Below are positions 58,900 to 64,000 of a DNA stretch of 64,000 nt, in pieces. The DNA comes from Stenopsyche tienmushanensis. Its lineage: Eukaryota > Arthropoda > Insecta > Trichoptera > Stenopsychidae. Position 1 is the first letter of the stretch. Each line of letters begins with the position of its first letter. The stretch lies in assembly GCA_008973525.1 (NCBI GenBank), contig WACJ01000132.1:909033-973032 (forward strand). The letters run 5' to 3'. The notes beneath the pieces were generated by a model. That model saw only the letters and a program-made list of their open reading frames with translations. It had not been told where the DNA came from and made no database searches. Made by a program: the position numbers and the translations under genes.

Positions 58900-59610
58900 G
58901 TTTATCTTATTCGTGAGCAGTAACAGGTCCACGATAACAACGTCCAGCAGAAGAAAAACGAGCGACGATTCGAGAAACGTGCACAACCACGTGTTGACCC
59001 AAAATCACAAACGATCACACAAAGTGGCATCGGTTCGATGGAAAATGCGTGGTTTTCCATCGGAAAACTCAATAACGCCATGCTTTGGTGGCAATATGGC
59101 AAAAGCACGTGTCGGCGAGTCGAGCATATTGCGCCGAAAAATCGCTAAGATCGAATACGTACCTCGAGGAGGTCGATCAGGTCCATTTTGAAATCCATCT
59201 CCAGGGTGCTTCGACGGGAAGAAACCCGTCAAAGGCCAAAGCGCACCGTAGAATAGCGACTATCGACTGAGCTCGCTAGTCCATTTTTGGGAGAGATTAA
59301 CTCTTTCGCTTGGAGATAATGAAAAGATAGATTACACAATTAGAGGAGGCGCAGAAAGCGATTTGCCACATGGTAAAATGGCTGGTATGAGCATCGCGAA
59401 CTCCGCGCAGGAGTGCATTCGCAGAAGTCAGCGCGCGGTCGACTATTGGCCAGCACTGCAAAACGACACGTGAAAATAACGGTAGTACTCCAACCAGGGG
59501 TGTCCAATCTTCAAACGCGGACCCCTCACCTGAGACCAACCCACGCCCACCGCCTACTTGGCTCGCATTCGACACTTACATATTTACAATATCTTTCATT
59601 TCGTCTTACA
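58900..59610. other. CpG-rich patch 2
   Basis: Second CpG-rich stretch with overlapping open frames on both strands and no recognised protein. Overlapping frames in several phases without domain similarity fit base composition rather than coding. Could hold a promoter. Confidence 0.3.
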
Positions 59611-59862
59611 GCACGTGTATGAAAACCATTCATCAAACAACTTTGGAGTCACACCAGGACAACAATCTTGAGACAGTCAAAATCTGATTCAAATACAATG
59701 TACTCTCGATTATCCAAATGCGGATTATCTTTTATATATCCATACTATTTTTAAATTAATTTATTATAATTTAATGAAAGGAAAAGGACCGCTCCGTCTG
59801 TGATAAATGTTTGCATAAAACGCTTCCGAAGACATGGAAACAGATTTAATGCAAATGATATA

Positions 59863-60308
59863 CAGTAGACCTGCGATAATCTGACAAACGTTTTGCAAGA
59901 CGTTGTCGGACTATAGAATACTGACCCCTTGTAGTTCGGATTTTTTTTTTTTTAAAGGAATACTTGCAATTATTATAGAATTAACGTCATAAACACAATG
60001 ACCATAGCATGACATACATGACAAACAACTTTGCTTCCATGGCCAATATGGGCTCTAAAATAGGCGTATGTCTGTTTCTTAGCTGAAGAAACCACATAAA
60101 CAAAACTTCCACCACCTCTGGGTGTTTAGATTTCTAGAAAGTTTTCTTCTTACTTGCCTGCTAACAAAAATATACATTACAATTTAAACGGTCCATAAAT
60201 ACACTTTTGCATTATTTACATAGACGAAGCTTTATCGTACACATGTGCTAGACTTTATTGGGATGTCTGATTGCATTAGACTGCAGCCGGATTACAGCGT
60301 GTTTACTG
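59863..60308. mobile_element. pogo/Tigger-like MITE, complete (446 bp)
   Basis: Left end CAGTAGACCTGCGATAATCT; right end reversed CAGTAAACACGCTGTAATCC. TA on both sides (59861-59862 and 60309-60310), the target duplication of the Tc1/mariner/pogo superfamily. No coding capacity. A partial copy lies at 29974-30180. Confidence 0.75.
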
Positions 60309-60310
60309 TA

Positions 60311-63300
60311 TCTGAAATATATGGATATTACTGACAATACGTTTGGAAACGCCTAACTTATATAAAAACATGACAATTAATCATTACAAATAATGTATTT
60401 ACTTCTTATTTTCAATGCCAGAAGTCTTCTACTTAACAATACATCATACAGTGCGCTCGAAAGTTAATACAAACGTAAGAAAAAAATAAAGAGTTCGGAG
60501 AATCATTCTAGCCGCCTGCTATACAATGGATATATGATGGCAATTGCTTTTTAATTATTCTTGTTCCATAATACCAAATTGCATACAATGTAATTCCTTT
60601 TGTATATTGAGTGTTTTTGCGCATTTAGAAATGAAACCCATTATAGACCACGGGAAAAAAATAACCGATCATCTAATATTTCAGTGTCTACAATAAAAAG
60701 TCGCGGAGGTGTAAAAGTGATGTTACACAGTTTGGGAGGTTATATCTAAAAAAGATACTACAAAATGCAGTACCTTCAGATTACCAAATATTAGAGCTAA
60801 ATTTTACATCCAAAGCGCTATGAAACGCTGCTCGCAGCATGTGCGTGCATACTCTCACGGAATCATTCGATGTTAAAAATGTTCATTTTTTATGTAAAAG
60901 ATCTTTCGAGAAGCATTTCCAAACTTATTGATTTAAAATACAATTATAAATGTTATCTACAATTTTATAATATTTAGTAGAGTTTGCCTTCGTTTCATAG
61001 ATTTTGTTTCATATTCATCTGCTGATACTCTTCAAATTCATTGCATGTTTTCGATATTTTAATTCAAGAACATCCCAAAAATGTTCAACATGGTTAAGAT
61101 GGACAATGATGATAACAATTACTTTTCGCCAATTACAATATTCCATGTCTAAATATATACGTTGATCCATTATTTCATTGAATTAGCAACACCAGTCATC
61201 AATTTTACGTCGTTCTATTATTTTAAATCCATATTTTTATTGTTTATTGCGTTCTGATTGGACTTACACTTATTCCTGTTCCCAAATCTAATTTTGTGGT
61301 AATGATAAATGAACATTTCTAATGAATTCTTTTAAAATAATTATTTTATCGCACTATTCTAGCAATTCCAAAAGCAACGACATCGACTAATTTTCCAGTC
61401 GGTTTTCAAATGTAAATCATTCAATTACAGTGAAGACTGTAATATTGACCCATTTGCAGCATTTATGCAATTTATTAATTTTCTAATGATGTTTCATTCC
61501 GGGCCCAAACAACTGTCAATAAGGAAATTTTAGCAATCTTTTGAAAATTATGCATGTATCTGATGAATTTTGCAACCACTGTATAACGCCAAATTGACAC
61601 TATTGATAAACAAGTCGACTAAATATAGTGAACATCGAGACTGCTGCCAATTTACTAATGAAACACATTTCATAGGATTATGAATAAATTATTGGTAATT
61701 GTGAAGCATATCCAGCACCGTTAAAGTCCAACTTGTCTGCTCACTAATCTTCAAAACAGGCAAAACAGGCAAAACAAATATATGCATATGACCGTTGGAA
61801 ATATATGCTTCAAACACCAAGGAGAAACTCAAATAAACAACTGACAAATCCTCAAGATAATTAAAAGATGATAAAAATGGATCAAAAACCTCAACAATGT
61901 CTGTATAACATCACAAAATTGTGAAATATACACAAGCACTGTGAATCTTAGTCGTGATTGAAAAACATGTGAAACATGTTAGTCGTATCGACTAACATTT
62001 TTTTTCGTGTGCATTTTTTGTTATGTATCCAAATAAGATATATTATAGGGCACAGAGTCATAAACGATTGCAGGCCTGCATGGAACTTGATGATATCGGT
62101 AGAATAGCTAAATTGATAACATTTGAAAAACACTTCGTTGACCTCAAGTTCCACTCGACGATATTGCATCTATTTACAGTAGATTCCATTCCGCACAGTG
62201 ATCAAAAGATCAGGTGGTCAAAGATTAAATTCACAGGTCATCATCGTGTTCAAAAATATCACTGTCGAAAGGCAGAAGTTTTTATGCGTGCAAATTAGTA
62301 TTCATTCTGCTGAATATTTAGGAAAACCCGCAGAACGTCGGTCTCACTTAAAATTGCTATCGCAGCGTTGATTTCGTGACTGTTTTTCCGCTTAATGAGT
62401 CATGTACATAAGAAGCGACATCGCTAAATTTAGCTATATTAGAAGACTTGAATTGTACTAACGTTATCTCGGTTTTAATACCGCAACCGATTTTCTGATA
62501 CAATTGCTTGTCTTGATTGGATTCGGAATTCAGATACAATCGTTCATTTGAAGCGTGTCATAATTGCTGCTTGCCATATCTGAAATGTGCAAATCGGAAG
62601 TGATTCCTGCGTCTGGCCTTTGCTGCGAACCTTCGCTGCGCATAATTGGGGGCCCCTGGCGAAGCGCGCTGCTCGCATTTAATGAAAGTTGTATAACTGG
62701 ATATTAGGCCCCACCAAAAATGGCCGCAAAATTCACAAATTGTGATTCATGTGGGTCATAGCGCCGTTCTAGAAAAGAGAAAGGCCCGAGATGATGTCTC
62801 TCGAGAGGCACCGAGACAGCTCTCATTAAATTCATAAGGCGTAACTTACGCTATTATATCACGGCATAATATCTCATAATCGCATAATCCCATCCCAAAT
62901 AGAGATAGCCCGATGATCAATGTCGAACAAATTATCATCAAGTTAACTGTTTTCGACCAATTAACTATCAATTGATTCGATCAATTAATCCCATTCAAAT
63001 CGACGAAATGGCATTGAAATAACACGAAATTAAAGCTCAATAATAAGCGATAATCTATCATACATGCCGAGGTGAAATGTTCAGACTTTGAAAACCACCC
63101 ACACTCCCCCTCAACGATATGCTCGCTCACAGGGCCGTAACAAGAGGGTGGCAAAGAAGGCGCCCGCCAACTGGACAATTGGACTTGGAGCGCAAAATGC
63201 AGAATACAAACCCAGTCGAGAATTGCACATGGTTTTTATTTTACTAGGCCATTCAACTTTACATTACTTAAGGGCGGTTTAGGGCTTCGCTTTTTAGGTT

Positions 63301-63336
63301 TAGGCTCTCCCCGGTTTCGGAGCATCCATGCGGCAC
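60311..63336. other. upstream flank, nothing recognised
   Basis: AT-rich with short unrecognised frames. GC rises near 62600-62680 and 63080-63190 without a clear gene or repeat signal. Confidence 0.4.
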
Positions 63337-63720
63337 ATGTTCGGGCATGGCGTCCGATCGCGGAGTCAACGGCCCGGGAAGCGTGATGAGAGTTCGTAAA
63401 CGTTCCGTAGACTCATTCGTCATCTCAGCGATCCGAAAAGCGGACCGGTTGGATACACAGACCTTGTGGTGGCCACTCCGTCCTCTTTTAGGTTTTTTTG
63501 CGGCATATACACGGGATAAATGCGTATACAGGGCCTTCTGTGATCTATACGATCATGGAAGCGCCCTCAGAGGCTAATTTAAATAGATGGCTCGCATCAA
63601 ATGAGGTCGTGTACGAGTCTGGACTTCCCCCCACCAATAAAAACTATATATGTATCTATCTTATTCATTTATGCTGCTATATATGTATCTATCTTATTCA
63701 TTTATGCTGCCCGTTGGGTG
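63337..63720 (+). repeat. SINE-like repeat, copy 3 of 3 (longest)
   Basis: Contains GGCGTCCGATCGCGG, AAAGCGGACCGGTTGGA, CCACTCCGTCCTCTTTTAGG, CCCTCAGAGGCTAATTTAAAT and AATGAGGTCGTGTACGAG. It ends with a perfect 33-bp tandem duplication (63644-63676 and 63677-63709, each starting CTATATATGTATCTATC). The other copies have only one such unit or none. Confidence 0.7.
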
Positions 63721-63819
63721 AATTCATAAAAATTATTTGTTGGATGGATATTAAGAGGCCCTAGTACTGTAGTGCAGTGCACCGCAACCGGTGTGCCTTG
63801 AGCCGGTGCAGGTGGATTT

Positions 63820-64000
63820 AGATGTTTTCTGGATTTCCGTTAAAAATGAATATCGACAAACCTTCATAACACTACTTCCATTATTGACATTTTCAGGTGA
63901 GAAAAGTTTTTCAACTCTTGTATTCATTAAAAATGAAAAGCGGTCATGCTTAAAAGATGTTGACCGAGAAAGCTTCGTGTTGCTCTGTCAAATATCGACC
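63820..64000 (+). pseudogene. hAT/ZBED-type transposase C-terminal fragment, runs off the window
   Basis: An open frame of hAT dimerisation type: DVFWISVKNEYRQTFITLLP, then GEKSFSTLVFIKNEKRSCLK and DVDRESFVLLCQIS. Closest in pattern to the ZBED5-like group, and different from the 55.8-kb hAT tail. Whether it continues intact past 64000 is not visible. Confidence 0.65.

Noticed and set aside
1..64000. tRNA, rRNA, CRISPR, operons or bacterial promoters
   Set aside because: None were recognised; the sequence is intron-containing animal DNA.

Overview
The window is AT-rich animal DNA with long introns and many decayed transposons. It is most likely from an insect: one gene closely matches the insect SK potassium channel, and the mobile elements (mariner, R1 and Jockey LINEs, hAT, Tigger/pogo, gypsy-type LTRs, foldback MITEs) are typical of arthropods. 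No bacterial-type features, rRNA, tRNA or CRISPR arrays were recognised.

Two host genes are supported, transcribed towards each other. (1) The 3' half of SK, the small-conductance Ca2+-activated K+ channel, lies on the + strand at 2863-36369. It has seven constant exons: pore, S6, calmodulin-binding domain, coiled coil and Pro-rich tail. The 5' exons lie outside the window. An 18-bp candidate microexon at 30420-30437 sits exactly between the two exons of the calmodulin-binding domain. The introns (17.9, 6.3, 5.4, 1.0, 0.09 and 2.0 kb) hold most of the mobile elements. (2) A CREB3/CREB3L-type membrane-tethered bZIP transcription factor lies on the - strand at 51372-46293. Seven exons join in one frame for about 707 residues: acidic N-terminus, bZIP, transmembrane helix with a site-1-protease-like RSGL motif, and lumenal tail. 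The first coding exon is uncertain; a candidate is at 52450-52292.

Layout. 0.7-1.9 kb: R1-type LINE remnant. 2.9-36.4 kb: SK with a foldback MITE (7.5 kb), a possible Harbinger trace (8.3 kb), mariner pieces (9.7, 22.8, 26, 31.5, 35.3 kb), R1-type 3' end (22 kb), LTR remnants (25.5, 28.9 kb), repeated hAT-like MITEs (19-20, 29.5-30.3 kb), and a decayed copy of an unclassified arthropod repeat protein (31.7-32.5 kb). 36.4-46.3 kb: space between the convergent 3' ends, with two foldback MITEs, an internally deleted Tigger transposase, a terminal repeat and a Jockey fragment. 46.3-51.4 kb: CREB3L. 51.4-64 kb: upstream region with a candidate exon, hAT transposase tails (55.8 kb and the right edge), a pogo-like MITE, CpG-richer stretches at 58.1-59.6 kb that may be a promoter, and a SINE-like repeat seen three times in the window.

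All calls come from reading translated sequence, splice-site phase and repeat self-similarity by eye. No database search was run. Exon joins in both genes keep frame and have GT/AG borders, which is the strongest evidence here.
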